Shown here: positions 43,159-50,908 of the stretch, piece by piece | How the letters are laid out: each line of letters opens with the position of its first letter | Position numbering within the stretch: the first letter of the stretch is position 1 | DNA from: Deltaproteobacteria bacterium | GTDB taxonomy: Bacteria; Desulfobacterota; GWC2-55-46; JAJCZF01 | Length of the DNA stretch: 50,908 nt | Assembly (NCBI GenBank): GCA_029262535.1 | Contig: JAJCZF010000022.1 | Span: forward strand, 1 to 50,908 | Direction of reading: 5' to 3' | The notes under the pieces: generated by a model | The model's input: only the letters and a program-made list of their open reading frames with translations | Databases searched by the model: none | Told to the model about the DNA's origin: nothing | Made by a program: the position numbers and the translations under genes

Positions 43159-44520
43159 TTACAGGGCCCTCTTGGCCTCTTCTCGGGCCTTTTCTGCCTC
43201 GGCCCTGGCCTTTGCTATCTCCTCGGTACGCTTTTCTCTTTCGAGGTTGCGTTCCTCCTCGACGCGCTTGGCATCTTCTATGGCGAGACGCGCGTCCTCC
43301 TGCGCCTTCTGCGCCTCGGCCTTTGCCTTCTCCACCTCCTGCCGGATACGCTCGGAATCGGCGTTTCGCCTTTCCTCCTCGGCCTTTCCGGCCTCTTTGG
43401 CCTGCCGGGCCTCCTCTATGGCGAGACGGGCCTCTTCCTGTGCCTTCACGGCCTCTTCTTTTGCGAGGCGGGCCTCTTCGGCCATACGCTTAGACTCTTC
43501 AGCGGTCTTTCTATTCTGCTCTATCCTCGTAGCCTCTTCGGCCTTCTTGGCCTCTTCGGCATCTTTCAGTTCCTCTTCATGGCGAGCCTCTTCCGCCTTT
43601 CTTGCCTCTCCGGCGCGGCGGGCTTCTTCTATCGCCTTCTTTGCCTCTTCCTCGGCCAGAGCGGCCTCTTCCTTAGCGCGGCGGGCCTCTTCTATAACCT
43701 TACGAGCCTCTTCCATAGCACGGCGGGCCTCTTCGGCCTCGCGCCTTGCCTCTTCGGCCCTCTTGGACTCTTCGGCGCGCCTCTCATCGGCAAGTCGCCT
43801 CTCTTCGCCTATCCTCTTGACCTCTTCGGCCTTACGCTCGTCTTCGGCCTCGCGGGCCTCTTCGGCCTTGCGCCTCGCCTCCTCTTCGGCGCGGCGGGCC
43901 TCCTCACCGGCGCGACGGGCCTCTTCGGCGGCCTTACGGGCCTCCTCTATACCTTCGTCGATCTCAAATACTATCTCGTCGTCATCAAGCTCAAGGGTGA
44001 AGCCGTCATCAGAGGGCGCGGGAGTCTCTTCTTCAACCGGAACTTCGACCTTTGGCTCCGGCTCTTCTATTTTCTCTTCAGGTTCAGGCTCCGGCGCAGG
44101 CTCTTCTATTTTCTCTTCGACAGGCGGCGCACTAAGTGTAGCGGGCGGAGGTGTGGGCGCGGGCGTTTTAACTTCTTCGACGGCACCGCTTTGCCTCGCG
44201 TAGAGCTTGGCAAGTTTTTTCTGGATATCTTCCTGCGTGGGGTCGAGATTAATTATCATCTTGCAGACGGCGACGGCCTTGATGATAAAGCCCTGCATCA
44301 CGTAACCCTCGGCGGCGAGCTTATAGTTCTCAATAGAAGTACCCTGCTCGCCGACCTTACGCGCAATATCGCCTATGCGAAGGTAGATGCGCGGATCTTT
44401 TTTACCATAGTCCTGTATCTGGAGATAGGTATCGAGCGCGGGCTTGAACTTGCCGCGGGCAAAGAGCTGCTCGGCCTTATCCTTGACCTTGGTCATCTTT
44501 ATGGGATCTATCGCCGCCAA
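43159..44520 (-). CDS. TPR-like and coiled-coil N-terminal part of the same giant protein
   Basis: 453 residues, TTG start at 44520 directly after the lolC stop with GAGG nine bases upstream (ATG 44496 is an alternative). Residues about 10-115 form helical TPR-like repeats (AEQLFARGKFKPALDTYLQIQDYG, in part; IYLRIGDIARKVGEQGTSIENYKLAAE). A Pro/Glu-rich linker (EEKIEEPEPKVEVPV) follows, and from about 190 the same E/A/R/K helix as in the downstream frame. It ends at TAA 43159-43161 in the middle of the repeat (KRAL-stop-EAKK), where the repeat predicts ALEEAKK. One G-to-T change of GAA would explain it. Confidence 0.7.
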   Translation of the reverse strand: MAAIDPIKMTKVKDKAEQLFARGKFKPALDTYLQIQDYGKKDPRIYLRIGDIARKVGEQGTSIENYKLAAEGYVMQGFIIKAVAVCKMIINLDPTQEDIQKKLAKLYARQSGAVEEVKTPAPTPPPATLSAPPVEEKIEEPAPEPEPEEKIEEPEPKVEVPVEEETPAPSDDGFTLELDDDEIVFEIDEGIEEARKAAEEARRAGEEARRAEEEARRKAEEAREAEDERKAEEVKRIGEERRLADERRAEESKRAEEARREAEEARRAMEEARKVIEEARRAKEEAALAEEEAKKAIEEARRAGEARKAEEARHEEELKDAEEAKKAEEATRIEQNRKTAEESKRMAEEARLAKEEAVKAQEEARLAIEEARQAKEAGKAEEERRNADSERIRQEVEKAKAEAQKAQEDARLAIEDAKRVEEERNLEREKRTEEIAKARAEAEKAREEAKRAL

Positions 44521-45783
44521 CTACTCATACCTCAATCCCTCGACCGGCTGAAGGCGCGAGGCCTGCCACGAAGGATATAGTGTTGCGATAAAGCTTATGC
44601 CAAGCGACATAAGCGCGATTAATACTACAACCGACGGCTCGACGTCACTCGGAAGTTTGTCGATAAAATATACACTCGGCGGCAGAAGCTTGAAGTTAAA
44701 GAGCCCCTCTATGAGCGAAACCAGCTCGTCGAGATTGGCGGCAACGGCTACGCCGAAGATGGTGCCGAGCGCGGTTCCTATAAAACCTATTATCACGCCG
44801 TCTATCATAAATATCTTCATAATAGAACCGCTTGTGGCCCCCATGCTCTTGAGTATCGCTATGTCCTTGCCCTTTTCCATCACTACCATGATAAGAGTGC
44901 TTACTATATTTAAGGCCGCCACAACGACTATTAGCGCGAGTATGATGAACATTGCGATCTTCTCAAGCTTAAGCGCGCTAAAGAGATTCCTGTTCATCTC
45001 CTTCCATGTCCTGATAAAAAACGGCCCGTTAAGACGAGAGGCGATAGAAGCGCCTATTTCATCTGCCTTGTAGATATCTTCGACCTTGACCTCAAGCCCC
45101 GTTACCACCTCGCCAAGTTTGAAAAAGTTCTGCGCATTCTCGACCGAGATAAAGGCCATCGACGAATCGTACTCGTACATGCCCATCTCAAATATACCGG
45201 CAAGAGTAAATGTCGCCATGCGCGGCATATTGCCCGCAGCCGTCCTCGTGCCCTGAGGGCTTATGACATTTATCTCGTCTCCGATACGGGCGTCGAGCGT
45301 CTTTGCTAGTTCACGCCCGATAATTATGCCGGGCAGCGCGCCGGTCTCGTTCCTAAAACCTACATTCAAGCCTTCAAGGCCGCCCTCGACAATACGTTCT
45401 GGAAGGACCGTAACATTGCCTATCGTCTCGGTATCTACGCCCCTGACCACAACACCCAGAACCCCGCCGCTCGTTGATAGCATGGCCTGTCCGTATATGT
45501 ATGCGGTGACGCCGGTCACTCCGTCTACTTCGGCGATCTCGGCGGCTACGGCCTCGTGTTCTTCCATGCCCGGGCCAAGCTCCATCACCACCAGGTGGGC
45601 GTTAACGCCCATGATCTTCTCTCTAAGATCTTTTTCAAATCCACCCATCACCGAAAGCACAATAATCAGCGCCATCACGCCAACCGTTATGCCGATGATC
45701 GAGATAAGGGTTATGACAGATATAAAGCCCCTCTTCCTCTTGGCCCTCAGATACCTGAGACCTATGAAGAATTCGTAGGACAC
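44521..45783 (-). CDS. lolC: Lipoprotein-releasing ABC transporter permease LolC/LolE
   Basis: 420 residues, four transmembrane segments: one near the N-terminus (FISVITLISIIGITVGVMALIIVL) and three near the C-terminus (IAMFIILALIVVVAALNIVSTL; IGFIGTALGTIFGVAVAANL; VVLIALMSLGISFIATLYPSW), around a large periplasmic domain. Opens with FFIGLRYLRAKRKRGFISVI, the family pattern. Only one permease gene is seen, so the complex may be a homodimer or use a partner elsewhere. Starts one base after the lysS stop. Confidence 0.94.
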   Translation of the reverse strand: MSYEFFIGLRYLRAKRKRGFISVITLISIIGITVGVMALIIVLSVMGGFEKDLREKIMGVNAHLVVMELGPGMEEHEAVAAEIAEVDGVTGVTAYIYGQAMLSTSGGVLGVVVRGVDTETIGNVTVLPERIVEGGLEGLNVGFRNETGALPGIIIGRELAKTLDARIGDEINVISPQGTRTAAGNMPRMATFTLAGIFEMGMYEYDSSMAFISVENAQNFFKLGEVVTGLEVKVEDIYKADEIGASIASRLNGPFFIRTWKEMNRNLFSALKLEKIAMFIILALIVVVAALNIVSTLIMVVMEKGKDIAILKSMGATSGSIMKIFMIDGVIIGFIGTALGTIFGVAVAANLDELVSLIEGLFNFKLLPPSVYFIDKLPSDVEPSVVVLIALMSLGISFIATLYPSWQASRLQPVEGLRYE

Positions 45784-47313
45784 CTATTCTTCGGCCCCGT
45801 CTTCAGAACCTGAACCGGGGCTTGCGGGCGCGCCCTTGCGCTCTCTCATATGCGGAAAGAGCACTACGTCGCGTATCGAAGGCGAGTCGGTAAGAAGCAT
45901 AACGAGCCTGTCTATGCCGATCCCCTCGCCCGCGGTTGGCGGCATGCCGTACTCTATGGCGTTTAAAAAGTCCTCGTCCATAGGTTGGGCCTCTTCGTCA
46001 CCGGCGTCGCGTTCGGCGGCCTGCGCCGAGAATCTCTCGCGCTGGTCGACCGGATCGTTAAGTTCGCTAAAGGCGTTTGCTATCTCGCGCCCGGCGACTA
46101 TCAATTCAAAGCGGTCGGTAACGGTCGGGTCTTCGGCGTTCCTTCTAGCAAGCGGCGATACCTCGACCGGATAGTGCGTTACGAATGTCGGCCTTATAAA
46201 TTTTTCTTCGGCGACAAGCTCGAAGAGTTCGATCACGGCCTTGCCGAGCGTCGTATCGGCGGGAAGCTCCATACCCAGCGTAGCGGCAAAGGCGACGGCC
46301 TTGTCCCTGTCGCCAAGGATCTCGTCGGTCGCGTCGCTATATTTCTTTACGGCCTCACGCACCGTTATCCTCTCCCACGGCGCGGTGAAGTCCAGTTCCG
46401 CCTCCTGATAGGTTATCTTTGTAGTTCCGTGAAGCGCATCGACCAGACCGGAGACCATATCTTCGGTCATATCCATCAGGTCGTTAAAGTCCGCATAGGC
46501 CTGATAGAATTCAAGCATGGTGAACTCAGGGTTGTGCGTAGTGGAGATACCCTCGTTACGAAAGTTTCTATTGATCTCGAATACGCGCTCAAGGCCGCCT
46601 ACGACGAGTCGCTTCAGATAAAGCTCCGGCGCGATGCGAAGATACAGATCGCGCGACAGGGCGTTATGGTACGTTACAAATGGTTTTGCCGCGGCCCCGC
46701 CAGGTATGGCCTGCATCATCGGTGTTTCGACCTCGATAAAGTCGCGTCCGTTTAGGTACTCACGAATATATTTTACAATCGCGGCCCGCTTTACAAAGAC
46801 ATCTTTGGAGGCCGGATTACACATAAGGTCTACATACCTCTGGCGGTAACGCATCTCTACATTGGTCAGGCCGTGCCACTTCTCCGGTAGCGGATTAAGC
46901 CCTTTAACGAGAAGCTTCATTGCAGAGGCCTCTATCGTAAGCTCTCCGGTGCGCGTCCTGAAGGGCCTTCCTTCGACACCGATAAAATCCCCGACGTCGA
47001 GGCTCTTAAATAATTTATAGCTATCTTCGCCGATAATATCCCGTTTGAGATATAACTGCATACGCCCGCTTCGGTCCTGGATCTGGGCAAAGCTAGCCTT
47101 GCCCATCTTCCTTATGGCTACAAGCCTGCCTGCCAGAGAGAAAGACTTGTCTATCTCGTCCAGGGTCTCCCCTTCGACGTCGTTATACTTAGACTTTATG
47201 TCGAATGCCGTAGAGGTCGGCCTAAAGTCGTTCGGGTAGGGATTTACACCCGCCTCTCGCAGAGCGGTCAGCTTCTCCAGTCTTTGCTTGAATTCCGTAC
47301 TCTTTTCGCTCAT
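45784..47313 (-). CDS. lysS: Lysyl-tRNA synthetase, class II
   Basis: 509 residues. N-terminal OB-fold anticodon domain (SLAGRLVAIRKMGKASFAQIQDRSG, in part), class II motif 2 FRNEGISTTHNPEFTMLEFY and motif 3 GEGIGIDRLVMLLT, with the Lys-specific PVEVSPLARRN. Charges tRNA-Lys. First gene of the envelope operon; the promoter at 47409-47437 precedes it. lysS followed by lolC is a common pairing in deltaproteobacteria. Confidence 0.98.
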   Translation of the reverse strand: MSEKSTEFKQRLEKLTALREAGVNPYPNDFRPTSTAFDIKSKYNDVEGETLDEIDKSFSLAGRLVAIRKMGKASFAQIQDRSGRMQLYLKRDIIGEDSYKLFKSLDVGDFIGVEGRPFRTRTGELTIEASAMKLLVKGLNPLPEKWHGLTNVEMRYRQRYVDLMCNPASKDVFVKRAAIVKYIREYLNGRDFIEVETPMMQAIPGGAAAKPFVTYHNALSRDLYLRIAPELYLKRLVVGGLERVFEINRNFRNEGISTTHNPEFTMLEFYQAYADFNDLMDMTEDMVSGLVDALHGTTKITYQEAELDFTAPWERITVREAVKKYSDATDEILGDRDKAVAFAATLGMELPADTTLGKAVIELFELVAEEKFIRPTFVTHYPVEVSPLARRNAEDPTVTDRFELIVAGREIANAFSELNDPVDQRERFSAQAAERDAGDEEAQPMDEDFLNAIEYGMPPTAGEGIGIDRLVMLLTDSPSIRDVVLFPHMRERKGAPASPGSGSEDGAEE

Positions 47314-47408
47314 TTATACCCTTTATCTTTCATTCATTTTACCCCTTTAAGATAGCGGCCCCATCATAACAAGGGCAAACCTCTCCATCTTAAAAAGAGC
47401 AAGCTTTC

Positions 47409-47437
47409 AGGCTATCTTATTTAACCACTATAGTCAA
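47409..47437 (-). promoter_or_regulatory. Sigma-70 promoter upstream of lysS and the envelope operon
   Basis: Minus strand TTGACT (47437-47432), 17-bp spacer, TAGCCT (47414-47409), about 95 bp before the lysS ATG. No other clear promoter is seen before bamA, so it may drive a transcript of more than 16 kb. Confidence 0.55.
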
Positions 47438-47465
47438 GTGGCAACTACGGATTTTTAAAGGATTT

Positions 47466-47486
47466 ACGGCCCTTATGCAGGGCCTG
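47466..47486 (-). terminator. Weak hairpin after alanine dehydrogenase
   Basis: GGCCC and GGGCC pair around a seven-base loop just past the ald stop, followed by a poor T tract. A weak terminator candidate only. Confidence 0.3.
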
Positions 47487-47488
47487 GA

Positions 47489-48601
47489 CTAAAGGATTTC
47501 GGATAGCTCCGTAAAGGAGAGGTCGAACGATTCGGCGACGGCTCTATTCGTTAGATGGCCGTTATATGTATTTACGGCGGTAATAAGTGCAGGCGCGGCC
47601 AAAAGAGCCGCCTTTAAGCCACTCTCGCTCAGCGCGAGCAGGTATGGAAGTGTCGCATTAGTAAGGGCGTAGGTAGAGGTCCTCGGCACCGAACCCGGCA
47701 TATTGGTCACGCCGTAATGAAGCACCCCGTCGCTCACATATACAGGGTCTGAGTGGGTCGTCGCGCATATCGTCTCGACCGAGCCGCCCTGATCCACGGC
47801 AACGTCGATTACGACAGAACCCTTCTTCATCGTCTTGACCATCTCGCGCGTAACGATCTTCGGCGTGCGCGCGCCCGGTATGTGGACCGCGCCGATCAGC
47901 AGATCGCATTTGGCGACGGCCTCTTCGATATTTGCGGTATTCGATAGCAGCGTATTTACACGCGAGCCGTAGAGCTCGTCTATATGGCGTAATTTTTCCA
48001 GATCGGTATCTAGCACCGTCACCTCCGCGTCGAGACCGGAAGCGATCTTTATGGCGTTCTGGCCGACCGTGCCTGCGCCGATAATCAGGACTTCGCCCTT
48101 CTCAACACCCGGCACGCCGCTAAGCAGAACACCTCTGCCGCCCGACGACCTTAGGAGGTAATGCGCCCCTATCTGCACCGCAAGGCGTCCCGCGACCTCG
48201 CTCATAGGCTCCAGAATGGGCATAGACCTGTCGGCAAGTTTTAGCGTTTCGTAAGCTATCGCAGTCGTCTTTGTCTTTAAGAGTATATCCAGAAGCCCGC
48301 GGTCCGCGGCAAGGTGAAAGAAGGTCAATACGATAAGCCCTTCTCTCAAAAAGGCGTACTCCACGGGCTGCGGCTCCTTGACCTTTACGACGAGGTCGGA
48401 GCGTGAAAATAGCTCTTCGGCGGTGGCGACCATCTCCGCACCGGCGCCTTCAAACTCTTCATCGGATATATCGCTGCCAAAACCCGCGCCGCGCTCGACA
48501 AGGACCGTATGGCCGGCCTCCACAGCCGCGCGCAGACCCGAAGGCACCATGGCCACACGGTATTCGTTATCCTTTATCTCTTTTGGTAGACCTATGATCA
48601 T
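47489..48601 (-). CDS. ald: Alanine dehydrogenase
   Basis: 370 residues from ATG 48601, the usual size; the frame extends upstream but only over the ferredoxin gene. Opens with [20 protein letters not shown], then [18 protein letters not shown], the NAD-binding [16 protein letters not shown] and [14 protein letters not shown]. Converts alanine to pyruvate and ammonia with NAD, reversibly. Its ATG shares a base with the stop of the preceding ferredoxin gene (TGATG), so the two are translationally coupled. Confidence 0.95.
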   Translation of the reverse strand: MIIGLPKEIKDNEYRVAMVPSGLRAAVEAGHTVLVERGAGFGSDISDEEFEGAGAEMVATAEELFSRSDLVVKVKEPQPVEYAFLREGLIVLTFFHLAADRGLLDILLKTKTTAIAYETLKLADRSMPILEPMSEVAGRLAVQIGAHYLLRSSGGRGVLLSGVPGVEKGEVLIIGAGTVGQNAIKIASGLDAEVTVLDTDLEKLRHIDELYGSRVNTLLSNTANIEEAVAKCDLLIGAVHIPGARTPKIVTREMVKTMKKGSVVIDVAVDQGGSVETICATTHSDPVYVSDGVLHYGVTNMPGSVPRTSTYALTNATLPYLLALSESGLKAALLAAPALITAVNTYNGHLTNRAVAESFDLSFTELSEIL

Positions 48602-48918
48602 CAGAAATTCCTGTGGAGGAGAAGGCGCTCTACGGCCCTGCCAGACTTTAGATGTTCCGTAACTATTTCGTCCACGTCGCCTGTTCTGATATTTCGATAC
48701 CAGACGCCCTCCGGATAAACGACCGCCAGCGGTGAATACTCGCCTTCGATATCGGTAATCTTGCAGGCCTTTATGCAACCGCTGCGCGAGGTAAGGACCG
48801 GGCCTTTAAGCCCCTCGCGCTTGGAGGCCTCTTTAAAGGCGTCCATAATCTCTTCGCTGCCTTTCTTCTTACACCTCTTTCCGAGGCAGATAAATATATG
48901 ACGTTCGTATTTTTCCAT
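48601..48918 (-). CDS. Thioredoxin-like [2Fe-2S] ferredoxin
   Basis: 105 residues. Four cysteines are arranged as C11-x4-C16 (FICLGKRC) and C48-x3-C52 (SGCIKACK), followed by PLAVVYPEGVWY, the pattern of thioredoxin-fold [2Fe-2S] ferredoxins (also the NuoE C-terminal fold). It would carry electrons at low potential; the partner is unknown. Coupled by a one-base overlap to ald, an unusual neighbour for this family. Confidence 0.85.
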   Translation of the reverse strand: MEKYERHIFICLGKRCKKKGSEEIMDAFKEASKREGLKGPVLTSRSGCIKACKITDIEGEYSPLAVVYPEGVWYRNIRTGDVDEIVTEHLKSGRAVERLLLHRNF

Positions 48919-48982
48919 AATAGTAATTCTATACCAAAACCAAAGTTTTTAAAACCTTTTTTAATTCCCATGCGCACACTAC

Positions 48983-49011
48983 TTGACAGAAAGGAGACAA
49001 ATAGTTATACT
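48983..49011 (+). promoter_or_regulatory. Strong sigma-70 promoter of amrS
   Basis: Perfect TTGACA (48983-48988), 17-bp spacer, TATACT (49006-49011), about 50 bp before the gene. Confidence 0.8.
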
Positions 49012-49062
49012 TAAAATAGATACATAAATTAACTACTTAGCCGAGACGTTTTTAAACCTGAC

Positions 49063-50112
49063 ATGCCAGCGAGAGACTCTTTTATGGACTCTACAAATGC
49101 AAAAGAAGCGGCCTTATACGAACGTGCCGAAGGGGGGCGCGTCGTATGTAACCTCTGCTCGTTCCGCTGCCACATCGCCGAGGGCAAACGCGGTCTATGC
49201 GCGGTGCGCGAAAACCGTGGCGGCAAGCTCTACTCGCTCGTCTATCGAAGGCTCATTTCGGCGGGCTCCGATCCGATAGAAAAAAAACCGCTCTTTCACG
49301 TAATGCCCGGTTCGCGCTCTTTTTCCATAGCGACCGTTGGCTGTAACTTCCGCTGCCTGCACTGCCAGAACTCGTCGATATCACAGATGGCGCGTGACAC
49401 GGGCCGGATAATGGGCGAAGATGTCGGCCCCGAAGAGATCGTCGCCAACGCGCTGAAGAGTCGCTGCAAGTCCATAGCCTATACCTATACGGAACCGACA
49501 ATATTTTTTGAATACGCCGAAGATACGGCGCTGCTTGCGCGAGAAGCGGGCTTAAAGAATATCTTTGTCTCTAACGGTTATATGACGCGCGAATGCATAG
49601 ACCGAGCCGTGGGCTTTCTCGACGCGGCAAATATAGACCTCAAGACCTTTAACGACGAAACCCACAAAAAACTCTGCGGCGGGGCTCGTCTTGAACATGT
49701 GCTGGAGACAATCTCCTACATGAGAGAGAAAGGCATCTGGGTCGAGGTAACGACACTGGTCATACCCGGTCTAAACGACAGCGACGAAGAGTTGCGTCAT
49801 ATCGCAAAGTGGATCTACAAGACCGACCCCGCCATGCCGTGGCATATAAGCGCCTTTCATCCCTCATATAAACTTACCGATAAACCGCGCACGCCGGTAG
49901 CCACGCTCGACCGCGCCAGAGAGATCGGCTTCGACGAAGGGCTGCGTTACGTATATACCGGCAACGCGCCCGGTGACGAGGGCGAATCGACCTACTGTTA
50001 TAACTGCGACGTCGTACTGATAAAACGCTTCGGCTTCGAAATGGAATGGAATTTTATCAAAGAATCCAAATGCCCCGAATGCGGAGCGCTTATAGACGGA
50101 ATCGACCTGTAA
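49063..50112 (+). CDS. amrS: AmmeMemoRadiSam-system radical SAM enzyme AmrS
   Basis: 349 residues. N-terminal extra Cys cluster C29-x2-C32-x3-C36 with C46, then the radical SAM CNFRCLHC (C94, C98, C101; CxxxCxxC), TYTEPTIFFEYAEDT, SNGYMTRE, DAANIDLKTFND and a C-terminal pair of Cys (CYNCD, CPECG). This is the AmrS family, often linked to AmmeMemoRadiSam (AMMECR1 and Memo) genes, which are not in this window. The reaction is unknown. Start ATG 49063 or 49084; neither has a strong ribosome-binding site. Confidence 0.93.
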   Translation: MPARDSFMDSTNAKEAALYERAEGGRVVCNLCSFRCHIAEGKRGLCAVRENRGGKLYSLVYRRLISAGSDPIEKKPLFHVMPGSRSFSIATVGCNFRCLHCQNSSISQMARDTGRIMGEDVGPEEIVANALKSRCKSIAYTYTEPTIFFEYAEDTALLAREAGLKNIFVSNGYMTRECIDRAVGFLDAANIDLKTFNDETHKKLCGGARLEHVLETISYMREKGIWVEVTTLVIPGLNDSDEELRHIAKWIYKTDPAMPWHISAFHPSYKLTDKPRTPVATLDRAREIGFDEGLRYVYTGNAPGDEGESTYCYNCDVVLIKRFGFEMEWNFIKESKCPECGALIDGIDL

Positions 50113-50146
50113 GAAAGGGCCGACCTGGTAAGAAAGGACTTGGGAA

Positions 50147-50455
50147 ATGTTAGTAGAGTTCAGCATCGTGCACCTCTCACCAGCCGAGAGCAAGAGCGCA
50201 AATGTCGCCCGCATCATCGACCTCGTGGACAAGAGCGGCCTCCCCTATAAGTTCGGCCCCATGGCGACGGTAGTCGAAGGCGAATGGGACGAGGTAATGG
50301 CGCTAATAAAAAGATGCCACGAAACCGCGCTCGAAGGGGCGCCGCGCCTCATCACCTCCATAAAGATAGACGACCGCCCCGGCAAACCGAACGACCGCCT
50401 CTCGCATAAGACCAAAAGCGTGCAGGAGAAGTTGGGGCGGGAGGTTAAGACGTAA
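50147..50455 (+). CDS. MTH1187-family thiamine-binding protein
   Basis: 102 residues. VEFSIVHLSP, then YKFGPMATVVEGEWDEVMALIKRCHE, given in parts (GPMATVVEGEWDEV), and RLITSIKIDDRPGKP are the DUF77/MTH1187 blocks. Members form tetramers with a ferredoxin-like fold and bind thiamine-like ligands. 34 bp after amrS on the same strand, probably one transcript. Confidence 0.93.
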   Translation: MLVEFSIVHLSPAESKSANVARIIDLVDKSGLPYKFGPMATVVEGEWDEVMALIKRCHETALEGAPRLITSIKIDDRPGKPNDRLSHKTKSVQEKLGREVKT

Positions 50456-50510
50456 TCGCGCCTGCGCGGATAAGAAAATATAGTTCTTTCATCCCTAAGA
50501 GGCCTGTTAA

Positions 50511-50882
50511 AGATCACTTCCTTAATATAACAGCGCAATATACTTGCAGGGATGCGCCCTATTTTCGTTGTGCAGACTTGTATATCTTGGCCGGGCTTCG
50601 CCGTGGTTGGCATTACAGATACGCTTATTCTCTCTTGCCGTTTACCGGCGCTTTGTGGGGGGGGGTACACTCCCTTACCGTCGCAATATAGAAAGGGATA
50701 TTCTAATATCACTTCCTTAATGTAGCACTGCAATTTATAGGGCGGGATGCGACCGAATTGACGTAGTGCAGACTTGTACATATAGGCCGGGCTTCGCCGT
50801 GTAGAGTATGTACAGACACGCCAGTTTTGTCTTGCCGTTTACCGGCGCTTTGTGAGGGGGTTACGCTCCCTTCCCGTCGCAA
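50511..50882. repeat. Tandem structured repeat, period about 195 bp
   Basis: Two diverged units, about 50511-50686 and 50706-50882. Shared blocks in order: ATCACTTCCTTAAT, GGATGCG, GTGCAGACTTGTA, GGCCGGGCTTCGCCGTG, CTTGCCGTTTACCGGCGC followed by TTTGTG, and CTCCCTT-CCGTCGCAA. Each unit folds GCCG-TTTAC-CGGC and CTTTG...CAAAG hairpins, and unit 2 pairs TGTACATA with TATGTACA. More copies may lie beyond the window edge. No CRISPR-like short repeats or spacers. Function unknown. Confidence 0.75.
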
Positions 50883-50908
50883 AGACAAAAGATAAAAGAG
50901 CTCCTCCT

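Noticed and set aside
43159..43161. Recoding of the TAA as a programmed readthrough site
   Set aside because: No conserved downstream stem or readthrough context is visible; a mutation or sequencing error is simpler, though not excluded.
43096..44580. Long + strand open frame (about 494 codons) opposite the coiled-coil gene, and similar ones at 42953-44203, 41093-42045 and 39917-40957
   Set aside because: They are antisense to GAR/GCN-rich repeats, which leave few stops on the other strand; products are Ser/Ala/Leu low-complexity without ribosome-binding sites.
50245..50781. Minus-strand frame of 178 codons across the tandem repeat
   Set aside because: It overlaps the thiamine-binding gene antisense and changes frame between the two repeat units; kept only as a clue in the repeat finding.
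50511..50882. CRISPR array
   Set aside because: The units are about 195 bp with internal structure and only two copies; there are no short regular repeats with spacers and no cas genes.

Overview
The window reads as chromosome of a Gram-negative bacterium with a complete lipid A and outer-membrane assembly pathway. Gene content and order (lysS-lolC-lolD-bamA-skp-lpxD-fabZ-lpxA-Gfo/Idh-lpxB-msbA; yggS-proC-yggT-divIVA-DUF167; a rubrerythrin/desulforedoxin/rubredoxin cluster; fused Sat-CysC) look most like a deltaproteobacterial (Desulfobacterota-type) or related uncultured lineage. That placement is inference, because there is no rRNA in the window. Promoters that can be read have ordinary sigma-70 form (TTGACN, 17 bp, TAnnnT).

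Layout. 1-1430: end of an SRPBCC gene, an exported Cys-rich protein, and an exported His-rich protein that appears frameshifted, closed by a bidirectional terminator. 1454-5720: minus-strand oxidative-stress/redox operon (bacterioferritin-like, mini-rubredoxin, MidA-type methyltransferase, two desulforedoxin-type proteins, small zinc ribbon, rubrerythrin-like, geranylgeranyl-reductase-type flavoprotein). 5770-12128: der, era, a TMTC-like TPR membrane protein, tilS and a CpsB/YwqE-type phosphatase. 12192-14899: PAPS unit (sat-cysC, cysQ). 15256-15650: tRNA-Glu(CTC) whose 3' end and terminator are duplicated downstream. 15659-18645: SGNH and MBOAT O-acyltransferase genes behind a PilZ gene. 18816-21052: cold-shock gene divergent from rpoD. 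21232-23910: DUF167, divIVA, yggT, proC, yggS. 24318-47437: the long minus-strand envelope cluster. 47489-48918: alanine dehydrogenase with a [2Fe-2S] thioredoxin-like ferredoxin. 49063-50455: amrS and a thiamine-binding MTH1187-type gene. 50511-50882: a 195-bp tandem structured repeat at the window edge.

The envelope cluster makes and exports lipid A (LpxA, D, B, K, WaaA, LpxL, MsbA), releases lipoproteins (LolCD) and inserts outer-membrane proteins (Skp, BamA). Three things in it are unusual. A giant Glu/Ala/Arg-rich coiled-coil protein with a TPR-like start and two cyclic-nucleotide-binding domains sits between lolC and lolD and is cut by one in-frame TAA. BamA carries an extra N-terminal domain before its POTRA domains. 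A Gfo/Idh dehydrogenase lies between lpxA and lpxB, where LpxI is often found.

The strongest non-coding signal is a pair of about 221-bp elements (24318-24538 and 28573-28794) with terminal inverted repeats, covarying hairpins and an inverted pair of CCACACAGGTGTGG palindromes. Each abuts the 3' end of an envelope gene and supplies its stop codon, in different reading frames. A second unexplained structured repeat is the tandem pair at the right edge. I see no CRISPR array, no transposase and no prophage genes.
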